A DNA stretch of 64,000 bases from SHVO01 sp050246995 (GCA_050246995.1 JBFWVA010000003.1:62001-126000), one strand, 5' to 3'. Shown: positions 35,235 to 45,970, numbered from the stretch's first letter. Numbers and translations: made by a program. Notes: a model not told the origin generated them from the letters alone.

Positions 35235-36362
35235 TTATTTTTCCTCGAGAGATCCGCGGACGGAAATTTCAGGAGCTTTCCGTCGACCGCTGCTCAGTTT
35301 GTCCCACAGACGCTTGGCGATTTCAATGTATGCCCCTGCGTGTGGGCCGTCAGGCTCGCTTATCACCACGGGAGTTCCGGCGTCCGACGTTATGCGGATT
35401 TTAATGTCGAGCGGGATTTCGCCCAGGAAGTCAACGCCGAGTTGGTCGGCGGTCCTATGCGCACCGCCGTGCGAGAATATCTCGTCGCGGTGATTACAGT
35501 TCGGGCAGATGTAATAGCTCATGTTTTCGATGAGCCCGAGGATCGGCACCTCTACCTTGCGGAACATGCCGAGGCCTTTGCGCGCATCGATCAGCGCGAT
35601 GTCCTGCGGTGTCGAGACGATGACCGCACCCGCGAGCGGCACGCGCTGCGACATCGTGAGCTGTGTGTCCCCGGTGCCGGGCGGCATGTCGACCACCATG
35701 ACATCGAGATCGCCCCAGTCCACGTCGCGCAACATCTGCTCCAAGGCGCCCATCACCATGGGGCCGCGCCACACGACAGGTGTGTCCTCGGCCATCATAA
35801 AGCCGATGGACATGATCTTGATGCCGTGGGCCTCCAACGGCGACACCCGCTTGCCGTCTGACATCGGCTTCTGGCCGGCTAGACCGGTCAGGCGCGGCAC
35901 GGAGGGTCCGTAGATATCGGCGTCGAACAGCGCGACCTTCTTACCCAGGCGCGCCAGGGCAACCGCGAGATTGACCGCCGTTGTCGACTTCCCAACGCCG
36001 CCTTTGCCCGAGGCGACGGCGACGATGTGTTTCACTGTCGGCAACGCGAGCCGTTCCCGGGGCGCGGGCGCGCCTGGCGCCGGGCCTGCATTGGGCGCGC
36101 CGGGCGCGCGCCGGGCTTCGGCGGTGAGCACCGCGGTTACAGACGCGACACCGGCCAGTTGCTTAATGGCGTTCTCGGCTGCGAGCCGTACGGGCTCCAG
36201 CTTTGGGCCAATACTGGCAGGGACCTCCAACGCGAAGGTGACGCGTCCGTCCTTGATGTGCACATTTTTGACCCATCCGCGGGCGACAATATCGAGCCCG
36301 GCGGTCCCTGAATCGACTGATTTAAGGGTGTCGATCACAAGGGTTTCCGTAAGGCTGGACAA
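35235..36362 (-). CDS. apbC: Mrp/ApbC family iron-sulfur cluster carrier ATPase
   Basis: P-loop NTPase that holds and transfers [4Fe-4S] clusters. 375 residues. An N-terminal MIP18-like domain (1-85) is followed by an Ala/Pro-Gly linker and the deviant Walker A GKGGVGKST (119-127). VVDMPPGTGDTQLT and NMSYYICPNC, the CxxC that ligates the cluster, come later. The start is TTG with GGAG eight bases upstream. Monocistronic, convergent with nothing close by and divergent from hflK. Confidence 0.93.
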   Translation of the reverse strand: MSSLTETLVIDTLKSVDSGTAGLDIVARGWVKNVHIKDGRVTFALEVPASIGPKLEPVRLAAENAIKQLAGVASVTAVLTAEARRAPGAPNAGPAPGAPAPRERLALPTVKHIVAVASGKGGVGKSTTAVNLAVALARLGKKVALFDADIYGPSVPRLTGLAGQKPMSDGKRVSPLEAHGIKIMSIGFMMAEDTPVVWRGPMVMGALEQMLRDVDWGDLDVMVVDMPPGTGDTQLTMSQRVPLAGAVIVSTPQDIALIDARKGLGMFRKVEVPILGLIENMSYYICPNCNHRDEIFSHGGAHRTADQLGVDFLGEIPLDIKIRITSDAGTPVVISEPDGPHAGAYIEIAKRLWDKLSSGRRKAPEISVRGSLEEK

Positions 36363-36419
36363 GGCGATACTCCGATTTTTAGCGTTACAATAGTGCGCCG
36401 CTCGAAACCCGTCCCTACA

Positions 36420-36448
36420 TTGCGAGGGGGGCGGGGTTGTCCTATAAC
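36420..36448 (+). promoter_or_regulatory. Candidate sigma-70 promoter of hflK-hflC
   Basis: TTGCGA (36420-36425), 17 bases, then TATAAC (36443-36448), matching four and five of six consensus positions. The -10 lies within a small hairpin, GGGGTT (36433-36438) with AACCCC (36446-36451). It is 53 bp upstream of the hflK start. Confidence 0.5.
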
Positions 36449-36500
36449 CCCAACATGCCTGGACCGGCGTTCATGGTCTTGCTGACGAAGGATTATTCCA

Positions 36501-37652
36501 TTGTTTTATAAACAACAAGGCAGCGGCGGTGGCCCATGGGGCGGCGGCGGTGGCGGCGGTCCCTGGGGCAGCGGCGGCGGTAGTGGCGGCGGCGGCGGGG
36601 GAAATCCCTGGTCTGGCCGTGGCGGCAGCAGCGGCGGCAACCCGCCTCCCGATCTCGAAGAACTGCTGCGCCGTTCACAGGAACGCCTGCGCCGCATCAT
36701 GCCGGGTGGTTTTGGCAGCCCGCGCAGCCTCTATATGCTTGGCGCGATCATCCTGTTTTTCTGGGGCCTCAGCGGCGTCTATGTCGTTCAGCCGGATGAG
36801 CAGGGCGTCGAGCTCATGTTCGGGCGCTACGTGCGCACCACCCAGCCCGGCCCGAACTTCTGGTTCCCAGCGCCCGTCGGCACCGTCTTGAAGCCGAAGG
36901 TCACGCAGACAAATCAGCTCACGATTGGTTTTAGAGGTTCGCCCGGCAACATCCGCGAAGTCCCGCAGGAAAGTCATATCCTGTCCGGCGACCAGAATAT
37001 CGTCGACATCCAGTTCGTCGTGCAGTGGCGTATCAGCAACGCCGGCGACTACCTGTTCAACATGCGCGACCCGGAAGCCACGGTGAAGATCGCCGCCGAA
37101 AGCGCTCTGCGTGAAGTGGTGGGCAGCAATCCGCTGACCGCCGTCATCACCAACCAGCGCGATCAACTCGCCCAGCAGGCGCGCGAGCTTCTGCAAGGCA
37201 TCATGGACGGCTACAAGGCCGGCGTGACGATTCTCGATCTTCGTATCCAGAAGGCCGATCCGCCGAAGGAAGTCATCGACGCGTTCAACGACGTTCAGCG
37301 CGCCAAGCAGGACGCGGAGCGTTTGGAGAACGAAGCGCTCGCGTACCGCAACGACATCATTCCGCGCGCCAAGGGCGATGCCGCCCGTCTCGTGCAGAAT
37401 GCCACCGCCGAAAAAGAACGGCTGGTGAAGGAAGCTGAAGGTCAGGCGGCGCGTTTCAACGCTTTCTATCAGACCTATGTCGCCAACAAGGACATCACGG
37501 TCCGCCGCATGTATCTCGAAGCCATGCAGGAAGTTCTCTCGAAGTCCGAGAAGATCATCATGGATAATAAGGGCGGCCCCGGCGTCGTGCCCTATCTGCC
37601 GCTCCCTGAAATCCAGCGGCGGTCCCAAGGTCAAGCGAGTGCCCCACAATGA
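36501..37652 (+). CDS. hflK: FtsH protease regulator HflK
   Basis: SPFH/prohibitin-family membrane protein that forms a large cage with HflC around FtsH. 383 residues. The first 45 are almost entirely Gly/Ser/Pro-rich, as in other HflK proteins. One membrane helix is at about 74-92, then the band-7 domain and a long coiled coil with RIQKADPPKEVIDAFNDVQRAKQDAERLENEALAY. The start is TTG with GAAGGA eight bases upstream. The stop overlaps the hflC ATG (ATGA). Confidence 0.94.
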   Translation: MFYKQQGSGGGPWGGGGGGGPWGSGGGSGGGGGGNPWSGRGGSSGGNPPPDLEELLRRSQERLRRIMPGGFGSPRSLYMLGAIILFFWGLSGVYVVQPDEQGVELMFGRYVRTTQPGPNFWFPAPVGTVLKPKVTQTNQLTIGFRGSPGNIREVPQESHILSGDQNIVDIQFVVQWRISNAGDYLFNMRDPEATVKIAAESALREVVGSNPLTAVITNQRDQLAQQARELLQGIMDGYKAGVTILDLRIQKADPPKEVIDAFNDVQRAKQDAERLENEALAYRNDIIPRAKGDAARLVQNATAEKERLVKEAEGQAARFNAFYQTYVANKDITVRRMYLEAMQEVLSKSEKIIMDNKGGPGVVPYLPLPEIQRRSQGQASAPQ

Positions 37653-38512
37653 ACCCGCGTCTCATTCTCGGCGTTGCCGTCAGCGTCGTCTTTCTCATCC
37701 TGCTGACCGGCACTGCTTTCACCGTGCAGCAGACGCAGCTGGCCTTGGTCCTCACGTTCGGTAATCCAAGCCGCGTGATCGCCGAACCGGGCCTCAAGTT
37801 CAAGATTCCGCTCGCGCAACGCGTCTTCTATTACGACAAGCGCATCCTGGATCTCGATCCGCAAGGTCAGGACATGTCCCTGATCGACCAGCGCCGCATC
37901 AATGTGGACGCTTTCGCGCGTTATCGCATCGTTGATCCGCTGCGCTTCTATCAGGCGGTGGGCACCGAAGTTTCTTTCCGCGACCGATTCGGCAATATCC
38001 TGAACGGTTCGGTGCGTGACGCCGTCGGCCGCGCCGATCTCGCCGACGTGCTCGGCGCGAAGCGCGGCGCGGTGATGCACGAGATCACCGAAGCGGTGCG
38101 CCGCCGCGCGCCGGAATTCGGGATCGAGGTTGTCGAAGTCCGTATCGGCCGTGCCGACCTAACGGCCGATACCACGCAGGCTACGTTCAACCGCATGCGC
38201 TCGGACCGTATGGCCGAAGCAGCGGATTTCCGGGGCCGCGGACAGGAGCAGAAGTCGCGCATCGAAGCCGATGCCGACCGCGAGCGCACGATCATCCTGG
38301 CTGAAGCTGAAAAGCAGGCCCAGACCATGCGCGGGGAAGGCGAAGCGGACAGCCGCAAGATCCTGAACGCCGCGCAGGGCCGCGATCCTCAGTTTTACGC
38401 CTTTTTCCGTGCGATGGAGGCCTATAAGGGCGCCCTCGGCGAAGGGACCACCATGGTTCTCAGCCCGGACTCCGAATTCTTCCGCTACTTCAACGCGCCG
38501 CCGCGCCCCTGA
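37649..38512 (+). CDS. hflC: FtsH protease regulator HflC
   Basis: Partner of HflK. 287 residues with an N-terminal membrane anchor (about 5-25), then the band-7 domain (TQLALVLTFGNPSRVIAEPGLKFKIP) and a helical region rich in Arg/Glu (RMAEAADFRGRGQEQKSRIEADADRERTIILAEAEK) typical of HflC. It is coupled to hflK by a 4-bp overlap. A hairpin and T-run follow 57 bp after its stop. Confidence 0.95.
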   Translation: MNPRLILGVAVSVVFLILLTGTAFTVQQTQLALVLTFGNPSRVIAEPGLKFKIPLAQRVFYYDKRILDLDPQGQDMSLIDQRRINVDAFARYRIVDPLRFYQAVGTEVSFRDRFGNILNGSVRDAVGRADLADVLGAKRGAVMHEITEAVRRRAPEFGIEVVEVRIGRADLTADTTQATFNRMRSDRMAEAADFRGRGQEQKSRIEADADRERTIILAEAEKQAQTMRGEGEADSRKILNAAQGRDPQFYAFFRAMEAYKGALGEGTTMVLSPDSEFFRYFNAPPRP

Positions 38513-38568
38513 CCCGTGCCTCACGGCCACTTCAGGGGTTTTAGCCCAAAAGCTGTGTAATCTAGGTG

Positions 38569-38610
38569 CACCCGGCTAGGAGATTTTCTCCTGCCGGGTG
38601 AGCCTTTTTA
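38569..38610 (+). terminator. Rho-independent terminator after hflC
   Basis: CACCCGGC (38569-38576) pairs with GCCGGGTG (38593-38600), extended inward by GGAG/CTCC, followed by a T-run (38605-38609). It separates hflKC from degP and suggests degP has its own start. Confidence 0.75.
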
Positions 38611-38676
38611 GGGTCCCAGGTGTTATAAAGCTGGGTATCATCGTCTTTCACGCGTAACGGTTTGGGAGTTTCGGCC

Positions 38677-40146
<1,470 letters not shown>

Positions 40147-40167
40147 ATCCGGCCGCTCACCCGCGTC

Positions 40168-40617
40168 ATGCGCGTCGACTTCTATCATCTGTCGTCCTCG
40201 CCGGTCGAACGGACACTGCCCCAGCTTCTGGAGCGGATCCTGAAGACCGGCGAACGCGCCGTGGTGATGGCCGCCTCGCAAGACCGTCTCGAGGCTTTAT
40301 CCAACACCCTTTGGACCTACAGTCCGAATAGCTGGCTCCCGCACGGCAGCGTGAAGGACGGCTTCGCCGCCCAGCAGCCCGTGTGGCTCACCGACAACGA
40401 AGAGAACCCCAACGGCGCCAAGTTCCTGGTGCTGACGGACGGAATGTCGTCGTCCCGTATGGGTGAGTACGACCGCTGCCTAGATATCTTCGACGGCAAC
40501 GTTGAACCGATGCGCGAGGCCGCGCGCGACCGCTGGAAAGCCGCCAAGGCCGCCGGCCACGAGTTGCACTACTGGCAGCAGGACGACGTCGGTAAATGGG
40601 CGGAGAAGGGCGCCTGA
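40168..40617 (+). CDS. holC: DNA polymerase III chi subunit HolC
   Basis: Clamp-loader accessory subunit that links polymerase III to single-strand binding protein. 149 residues, typical length. VDFYHLSSSPVERTLPQLLERILKTGERAVV, LWTYSPNSWLPHG and PVWLTDNEENPNGAKFLVLTDG are the characteristic HolC blocks. It starts 21 bases after the degP stop on the same strand and could share its transcript. Confidence 0.93.
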   Translation: MRVDFYHLSSSPVERTLPQLLERILKTGERAVVMAASQDRLEALSNTLWTYSPNSWLPHGSVKDGFAAQQPVWLTDNEENPNGAKFLVLTDGMSSSRMGEYDRCLDIFDGNVEPMREAARDRWKAAKAAGHELHYWQQDDVGKWAEKGA

Positions 40618-40636
40618 TGCGGCCGCCCCGAAAGCC

Positions 40637-41887
40637 TCAAACCGCTTTGGCCTGATCGAGAGCGCGCAACCAGTTCTCGCCCGTGATCTTGCGGACGTTC
40701 TGACTTGTCGTGACGCGCTTCAGCGCCGCGACCAACTCGCCGTAGCCTCCGGCGTTGGCGGGCACGCCGCTGCGCCCCGCGGTCATGTCGAGCCCGATGG
40801 CGACGTGATCGGCGCCGGCGGTCTTGATCACGTGGTCCACATGCTCGGCCCATTCGTCGGCTGTTGGAATGAGAGGCACGGCCTCGGGGAATTCTTTCCA
40901 TTCGCCCACGGCGCGAATGAGGCGTTCGGTCTCCGCATCGAACTCCGTGATGTATTCGCCATGGTCCCCCGGCGCCCTTATGTCGGCAGCCTTGTGCGAA
41001 AGCATTGCGAAAGAGGCGGCGCTAGACTGCTTCGCCTTGTCGGGATTGTCCGCCAGCCATTTGCGGTAGCGCTTTCCAACCACGGCGGCCGCGCCGTGGA
41101 TACCGATCACGCCGCCCTTGGCGGCAAGGGCTTTTACGAGGTCATCCGCAAGTCCGGCGCCGGACACGGCCGCGAGTGTCTCATGACTCGCAACGACCGG
41201 AGCCCTGCTCGCTGTAATGATCTGGCGCTGGGCGCTTTCGGAGGCGTGCGTGATGTCGATCAGTATGCCAAGCTCGTTCATCTTCGCCACCAGCGCGCGC
41301 CCGCGCGTGTTGAGGCCCTGGTAGCGATCAACCGGTTGGCCGTTCAACGGCGCCGCTGCGCTGTCGACAAAGGCGTTGAAGCCGGTTTGTGTTGCGAATT
41401 GCACTGTGCGTAAGCCCAGCCGGTGGAAAGCGGCGAGTACGTCGGAATCGCCTTCGGTGTCCCATCCCGCTTCGCAGCCTAAGAAAATCGCCATACGGCC
41501 CGCGGCGATGATCTTACGAGCATCGGCCGCATTTAATGCGATGGTGAGTTTGTCGGCGTGGCGTTCAGCGAACGCATGAATCGTTTCAAGCAACCGCAGT
41601 GTCTGTTTGGGCGAATAATTGTAGTTCCAGTACCCGTGAGTGCCGACGTTCTCTATGATGCAATTGACGCCGCTCTGCCATGCGCGGGCAAAATCCCAGC
41701 CGCGATCTTGCGCCTGCCAGGCATCGATCTTTTCCCAGTAGAGACGGTTTGTGATGTGGACGTGACCATCCATCAGGATGTCGGCCGGCGTCGCCGCCAT
41801 CGCGCGTCCGCCACCACAGGCCAGGAGCCCTGCGGCAAGCCATTTGCCCGCCGTTCTGCGAGACGGATATTGTCCGGTAAGCGTCAT
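40637..41887 (-). CDS. Membrane dipeptidase (peptidase M19), Tat-exported
   Basis: Zinc dipeptidase family. 416 residues. The N terminus has a twin-arginine signal (PSRRTAGKWLAAGLLACGG, then AMAA). Metal-site motifs are CEAGWDTEGD with the bridging glutamate, DITHAS and VASHET. The usual first motif DGHNDL is replaced by DGHVHI, so an Asp ligand becomes His. The start with GGGAGA upstream at 41887 was chosen over an earlier ATG that lacks a ribosome site. Convergent with holC. Confidence 0.85.
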   Translation of the reverse strand: MTLTGQYPSRRTAGKWLAAGLLACGGGRAMAATPADILMDGHVHITNRLYWEKIDAWQAQDRGWDFARAWQSGVNCIIENVGTHGYWNYNYSPKQTLRLLETIHAFAERHADKLTIALNAADARKIIAAGRMAIFLGCEAGWDTEGDSDVLAAFHRLGLRTVQFATQTGFNAFVDSAAAPLNGQPVDRYQGLNTRGRALVAKMNELGILIDITHASESAQRQIITASRAPVVASHETLAAVSGAGLADDLVKALAAKGGVIGIHGAAAVVGKRYRKWLADNPDKAKQSSAASFAMLSHKAADIRAPGDHGEYITEFDAETERLIRAVGEWKEFPEAVPLIPTADEWAEHVDHVIKTAGADHVAIGLDMTAGRSGVPANAGGYGELVAALKRVTTSQNVRKITGENWLRALDQAKAV

Positions 41888-41984
41888 GGTGTGTTCTCCC
41901 GCGCAATGGGCGGGTAGCATACCACTGGACAAGGAGATGCGTTGAGTGGTTCAGCAGGCCTTCAGCTCGCGAGCCGCCGAAGTC

Positions 41985-43694
41985 CTACGCGCTCTTTTCG
42001 AGATCTTCCGGCGCGGCTGCGTCATCGTCGACCGGATCCTGGTCGATCGTGTCGTCCGCTTTCTCACCCCGTGCGGCCGGCTTGGCCACGTACGGCTCGA
42101 TCAGGAGGAACGCCGGCGTGAAGCCGCCGAAGGCGACAACGTTGTCGCCGTGGTCCATCTCGGCGATCCCATGCGGATTGCGGCGCGTCTTGCGGGCGCG
42201 TTCTTCCGGCGCGCGGGCATCGCGGTTGTAGTCGGCGCGGTCGCGGCGCCAATTGCGGTCCTTGCGGCCTTGGCGCGCCTCGTCTTGCGGCTGCGATGTA
42301 TTCTCTTCGGGCGCGCTATCGGCGGGCACGTCCGCAACAGCGGCAACGGCCACCGGCTCTTCGGCGGATACGGGCGTAACGGCGTTCACAGTCGCTTCGG
42401 CCGCCACTTCCGGCGCCCGCTCTTCACTGCCGCGTTCCTTACGGTCGCCGCGTCCACCGCGGCGGCTGCGGCCGCCACGTGTACGTTCGCGCTCGCCGCC
42501 GCGTCCGCCGCGGCGGCCACGGGAATTCTGTTCTTCGCTGTCGTCGCCATTCGCTGCGGCGCCGGTCATTTCACTAAGCTCGTCGATAACGAGCGGGGGG
42601 ATGGTCGTGTTCAACATCTTCTGGATTGCGGCGACCTGCTTCGAGTCCGAGCGGGTCGCGATTGTGTAAGCGTGCCCCGAAAGGCCCGCGCGGCCGGTGC
42701 GGCCGATACGATGGACATAATCCTCGGCGTTCACCGGAACGTCGAAGTTGACGACAAATCCAACGGCGGAGATATCAAGCCCGCGCGCCGCGACATCCGA
42801 ACAGACGAGCAACTCGGCTTCGTTGGCCTTGAACTTCGCCAGCATCTCGTTGCGCTTGGACTGCGGCATGTCGCCATGCATCGCGACGGCATTGAAACCG
42901 TGTTTGGTCAGCGACTTGAACAGGATGTCCACGTCCTTCTTGCGGTTGCAGAAGATGAACGCGTTGTGGATGTTTTTGGCGCGCAGGATGCGGCGCAGTG
43001 CTTCGCGCTTGTCATCGAAGCGCACGGTGACAATGCCCTGTTCGATGGTGGTCGCCGCCGAGGCCGGCCGGCTGACCGCGATCTCTTTCGGGTTCATCAG
43101 GAATGTGTCGGCCAGCTTTCTGATTTCCTTGTCCATCGTGGCGGAGAAGAAAAGGGTCTGGCGGATTTTCGGCAGCAGCGAGACGATGCGCTCGACGTCG
43201 GGGATGAACCCCATGTCCAGCATGCGATCGGCTTCATCGATGACGAGGAGTTTTACGTCGTTGAGCAGGATGCGGCCGCGCTCATAAAGGTCGAGCAGGC
43301 GCCCCGGTGTTGCGATCAGCACGTCCACGCCGCGGTCGAGCGCCTTCTCCTGGTCGGTGAAGGATTCGCCGCCGATGAGCAGGGCCATGGCGAGCGGGTG
43401 GTATTTTCCGTACTTGATGAAGTTCTCGGAGATCTGAGCGGCGAGCTCGCGCGTGGGCGCGATGATCAGCGAGCGCGGCATGCGCGCTTTTGCGCGGCCA
43501 CCCGAAAGGATGTCGATCATCGGCATCGTGAAGGCAGCGGTCTTGCCTGTCCCCGTTTGGGCAACGCCTAGCACGTCACGCCCCATGAGAATCACGGGGA
43601 TGGCCTGCTCCTGGATCGGTGTCGGGTTCAGGTATCCGGCGTCTGAGACGGCTTTAAGAGTGTCCGGCGAAAGGCCGAGGTCTGCAAATTCCAT
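41985..43694 (-). CDS. DEAD-box RNA helicase (RhlE-like) with RGG-rich tail
   Basis: 569 residues. Helicase core (1-370) shows the Q motif (FADLGLS ... PTPIQEQAIP), AQTGTGKT, PTRELAAQ, TPGRLLDL, DEAD, SATM, and VHRIGRTGRAG. The tail from about 385 is long and disordered, with RGRRGGRGGERERTRGG repeats and a basic RNWRRDRADYNRD segment, then an acidic end. The tail probably binds RNA. Similar proteins act in ribosome assembly and cold adaptation; the exact role is not visible. Confidence 0.93.
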   Translation of the reverse strand: MEFADLGLSPDTLKAVSDAGYLNPTPIQEQAIPVILMGRDVLGVAQTGTGKTAAFTMPMIDILSGGRAKARMPRSLIIAPTRELAAQISENFIKYGKYHPLAMALLIGGESFTDQEKALDRGVDVLIATPGRLLDLYERGRILLNDVKLLVIDEADRMLDMGFIPDVERIVSLLPKIRQTLFFSATMDKEIRKLADTFLMNPKEIAVSRPASAATTIEQGIVTVRFDDKREALRRILRAKNIHNAFIFCNRKKDVDILFKSLTKHGFNAVAMHGDMPQSKRNEMLAKFKANEAELLVCSDVAARGLDISAVGFVVNFDVPVNAEDYVHRIGRTGRAGLSGHAYTIATRSDSKQVAAIQKMLNTTIPPLVIDELSEMTGAAANGDDSEEQNSRGRRGGRGGERERTRGGRSRRGGRGDRKERGSEERAPEVAAEATVNAVTPVSAEEPVAVAAVADVPADSAPEENTSQPQDEARQGRKDRNWRRDRADYNRDARAPEERARKTRRNPHGIAEMDHGDNVVAFGGFTPAFLLIEPYVAKPAARGEKADDTIDQDPVDDDAAAPEDLEKSA

Positions 43695-43905
43695 TGGTTC
43701 GGAAAATTGTATCCGCCGCGTTCATACATAGGCTGCTTTTCGTTGGTCTTAACGAGGGCAGCACGCGGCCGGTTGTTGCGGCGGCATCATATGTATTCGT
43801 TTGACACTGTCAATGTAAAACCCCGTAAATGCAGGGAAATTCATGGTCCTACAACCGTCCCTCCCGCCCGTCCGGAATGCCCTTAAAAGCCTTTAAAAGA
43901 GCCCT
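43695..43905. other. Intergenic region upstream of helicase and hydrolase genes
   Basis: About 210 bases with no gene. It is a divergent promoter region. AT-rich patches (for example around 43795-43850) are the likely promoter sites, but I see no confident box. Confidence 0.3.
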
Positions 43906-44604
43906 ATGTCACGTCCCCAGCACCTGATTTTGATCCCGGGCCTCCTGCTTGACGAGGTCCTCTGGCGCCACCAATCCGAGCATCTGAAGGACGTCGTCAG
44001 GGTGACCGTGGCTGATGTAACCCGGGACGACACCATCGCCGCCATGGCCGAACGCGTCCTGGCCGATGCCCCGCCCAGCTTCGCCTTGGCCGGCCTGTCC
44101 TTGGGGGGATATGTGGCTCAGGAAATCATGCGCCAGGCACCCGAACGCGTGGAGCGGCTGGCCCTGGTGGCCACCAACGCCCGGGCCGATAACGAGGAAC
44201 AGCAGAACAACCGTACCTCCCTCATCAAGCTGGCCGAAATCGGCAAGTTCAAGGGGGTGACCCCGCGCTTGCTCCCCAGTTTCGTTCATCCGGACCGTCT
44301 GAACGATCCCACGGTCGCGGGGGTTGTGATGGATATGGCCGAGCGGGTCGGCCAGGAGGCTTTTGTCCGCCAGCAACGGGCGATCATGGCGCGCAAAGAC
44401 GGCCGCCCGGACCTCGAGGCCATCCGCATCCCGACCCTCATTCTCGCCGGGCGGCAAGACCTGCTCTGCCCGCCTAAGGTGCAAGAGGAGATGGCTGCCC
44501 GTCTCACGAACGCGCGGCTGGTATTCATCGAGGATTGCGGGCACCTTCCGCCGCTCGAACGGCCGCACGCCACGACGGCAGTGTTCCGTTACTGGCTGGG
44601 TTAG
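43906..44604 (+). CDS. Alpha/beta hydrolase
   Basis: 232 residues, cytosolic. The oxyanion region is LILIPGLLLDE, the nucleophile elbow LAGLSLGGYVA, and the acid and base lie in AGRQDLLCPP and EDCGHLPPLERP. It belongs to the large alpha/beta-hydrolase_1 family. The substrate cannot be inferred. It stands alone between the helicase and the TerB-like gene. Confidence 0.85.
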   Translation: MSRPQHLILIPGLLLDEVLWRHQSEHLKDVVRVTVADVTRDDTIAAMAERVLADAPPSFALAGLSLGGYVAQEIMRQAPERVERLALVATNARADNEEQQNNRTSLIKLAEIGKFKGVTPRLLPSFVHPDRLNDPTVAGVVMDMAERVGQEAFVRQQRAIMARKDGRPDLEAIRIPTLILAGRQDLLCPPKVQEEMAARLTNARLVFIEDCGHLPPLERPHATTAVFRYWLG

Positions 44605-44620
44605 TTTCTATTTTCGTCAT

Positions 44621-44715
44621 CCTTGTGACGTAGCTGCGAGGATCCAAGGGTTTCTGTTTTCGCTGTAAAACAGATGCGAGATAACCCCGGGGTCCTTCGA
44701 ACCAAGGACGACACA
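44621..44715. repeat. Composite palindromic intergenic repeat (REP-like)
   Basis: Outer near-palindromic arms (a CGTCATCCTTG-type end and its inverted counterpart near CCAAGGACGACA) enclose a short stem with GTTTT and AAAAC arms around CGCTGT. The outer arms resemble GTCATCC-type intergenic palindromes common in alphaproteobacteria. No second copy was clearly found in this window. Confidence 0.4.
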
Positions 44716-44732
44716 CGTGCGAGGCTTGCGAA

Positions 44733-45197
44733 ATGATCGACCGGATTTTCTCTCTGCTCAAAGGCGATGTGAAAGCCGCGAAGAGCGAAACGCGTGCGCC
44801 GAGCGGTTTGCAGATTGCCGTTGGCGCCTTACTTGTCGAGGCCGCGCGGCGCGACGATGTGTTCAACGCCGACGAACAGGGCACGATCAAACGCCTGCTC
44901 GCCGAGCGTTTCGATCTTTCGGCGGAAGACACGCAGAAACTGTTCGACGTCGCTGAAGAAACCAGCGCCAATTCCGGCCAGCTCTTTGGGTTCACCAACA
45001 AGGTGGTCAAAGAACTCGACGAGGCGGATCGCATCCACGTCATCGAGATGCTGTGGGAAGTCGCTTATGCCGATGGCGTGCTCGACGCCCACGAAGACGC
45101 GATGATCCGCCGGGTTGCCGGTCTCGTGTATGTCTCGGACTTCGACCGCGGCGCCGCGCGCCGGCGCGTCCTGGAAAAGCTAAATATAAAGGGCTAA
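44733..45197 (+). CDS. TerB-like domain protein
   Basis: 154 residues, all alpha-helical. GLQIAVGALLVEAARRDDVFNADEQGTIKRLLAERF and LWEVAYADGVLDAHEDAMIRRVAGLVYVSDFD match TerB/DjlA-type domains with their paired acidic residues. No transmembrane segment. The name comes from tellurite-resistance operons but no other ter genes are nearby, so tellurite resistance should not be inferred. The ATG has GAGG eight bases upstream. Confidence 0.85.
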   Translation: MIDRIFSLLKGDVKAAKSETRAPSGLQIAVGALLVEAARRDDVFNADEQGTIKRLLAERFDLSAEDTQKLFDVAEETSANSGQLFGFTNKVVKELDEADRIHVIEMLWEVAYADGVLDAHEDAMIRRVAGLVYVSDFDRGAARRRVLEKLNIKG

Positions 45198-45373
45198 GCG
45201 CCCATTTCACCTCGCGCTACCGCGCGAAATGAGACTGCGGCAACGGCCGGGCGGATGGAGCGCTGTATCGAGATCGCGATTTATGCAATTAATAATCAAT
45301 ATTATATTCGTTTTTGCCCTATCAATGCCTTAAAGAACGCGAAAATGAGGGCTCTATCGGGGTGGGATTGCAC

Positions 45374-45607
45374 ATGATCAAAATCTTAAGCGCGGCGGTT
45401 ATCAGCCTGATGCTGGCCGGTTGTTCTCGCGACGATATGGGCCAATTGCTGAAGAATACGGCCCGGGGAACGGCCGAAAGCGCTTGCCGTTCGGCTTCCA
45501 ACTGCTCCACGGGTACGCGCCGGGACCCCATGTCGCCAAAACCGGCCTGGCAGACAGGCGGGGCCGTCCCCAAGGATTCGCCCTACCGGCTCCCGGCGGG
45601 CAAATAA
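45374..45607 (+). CDS. Small lipoprotein
   Basis: 77 residues. The signal peptide ends in a lipobox, LMLAGC, with Cys at about 17, so it is predicted to be lipidated. The mature part contains CRSASNC and a Pro-rich C terminus. No family is recognised. Twenty upstream codons are in frame but would bury the signal peptide. An AT-rich tract (45276-45312) about 60-100 bp upstream is a probable promoter element. Confidence 0.7.
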   Translation: MIKILSAAVISLMLAGCSRDDMGQLLKNTARGTAESACRSASNCSTGTRRDPMSPKPAWQTGGAVPKDSPYRLPAGK

Positions 45608-45716
45608 CCTCGCCCTTCACCCGGGATTCGGGTTGCGCCGGTCCCGTTAAGTAAGTATAGAACGGCCCTCATTTTGGCGACGGGCTAACCGGCGCTCTTA
45701 CGCGAAAGACAAGTCG

Positions 45717-45842
45717 ATGAAAGTCCGTAATTCCCTGAAGTCCGCGAAGACCCGCGACAAGAACTGCCAGATCGTTCGCCGCAAAGGCCGCATCTACCTC
45801 ATCAATAAGAAGAACCCGCGTTTCAAAGCGCGCCAGGGCTAG
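45717..45842 (+). CDS. rpmJ: 50S ribosomal protein L36, zinc-free type
   Basis: 41 residues, MKVRNSLKSAKTRDKNCQIVRR opening. Lys/Arg-rich with KGRIYLINKKNPRFKARQG at the end. It has a single cysteine, lacking the CxxC...C...H zinc ribbon of the other L36 type, so it is the C-minus form, which is usual in alphaproteobacteria. It has its own strong terminator just downstream. Confidence 0.96.
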   Translation: MKVRNSLKSAKTRDKNCQIVRRKGRIYLINKKNPRFKARQG

Positions 45843-45879
45843 GCGCGAAAGCGAGGTTCTTCCGAGGGGGAGGAACACT

Positions 45880-45915
45880 GGGCCGCTACTCACGTAGCGG
45901 CCCTGATTTTTTTTT
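45880..45915 (+). terminator. Rho-independent terminator of rpmJ
   Basis: GGGCCGCTAC (45880-45889) pairs with GTAGCGGCCC (45894-45903), a 10-bp stem with a 4-base loop, followed by a run of ten T (45906-45915). Confidence 0.93.
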
Positions 45916-45970
45916 GGGCGTGTAACGTCCTTTGCGGCCCTCAAATTAATGCGGCCGCCGCTGTCGCGGA

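Noticed and set aside
44733..45197. Tellurite-resistance function for the TerB-like gene
   Set aside because: No other ter genes are adjacent, so only the domain and not the phenotype is supported.
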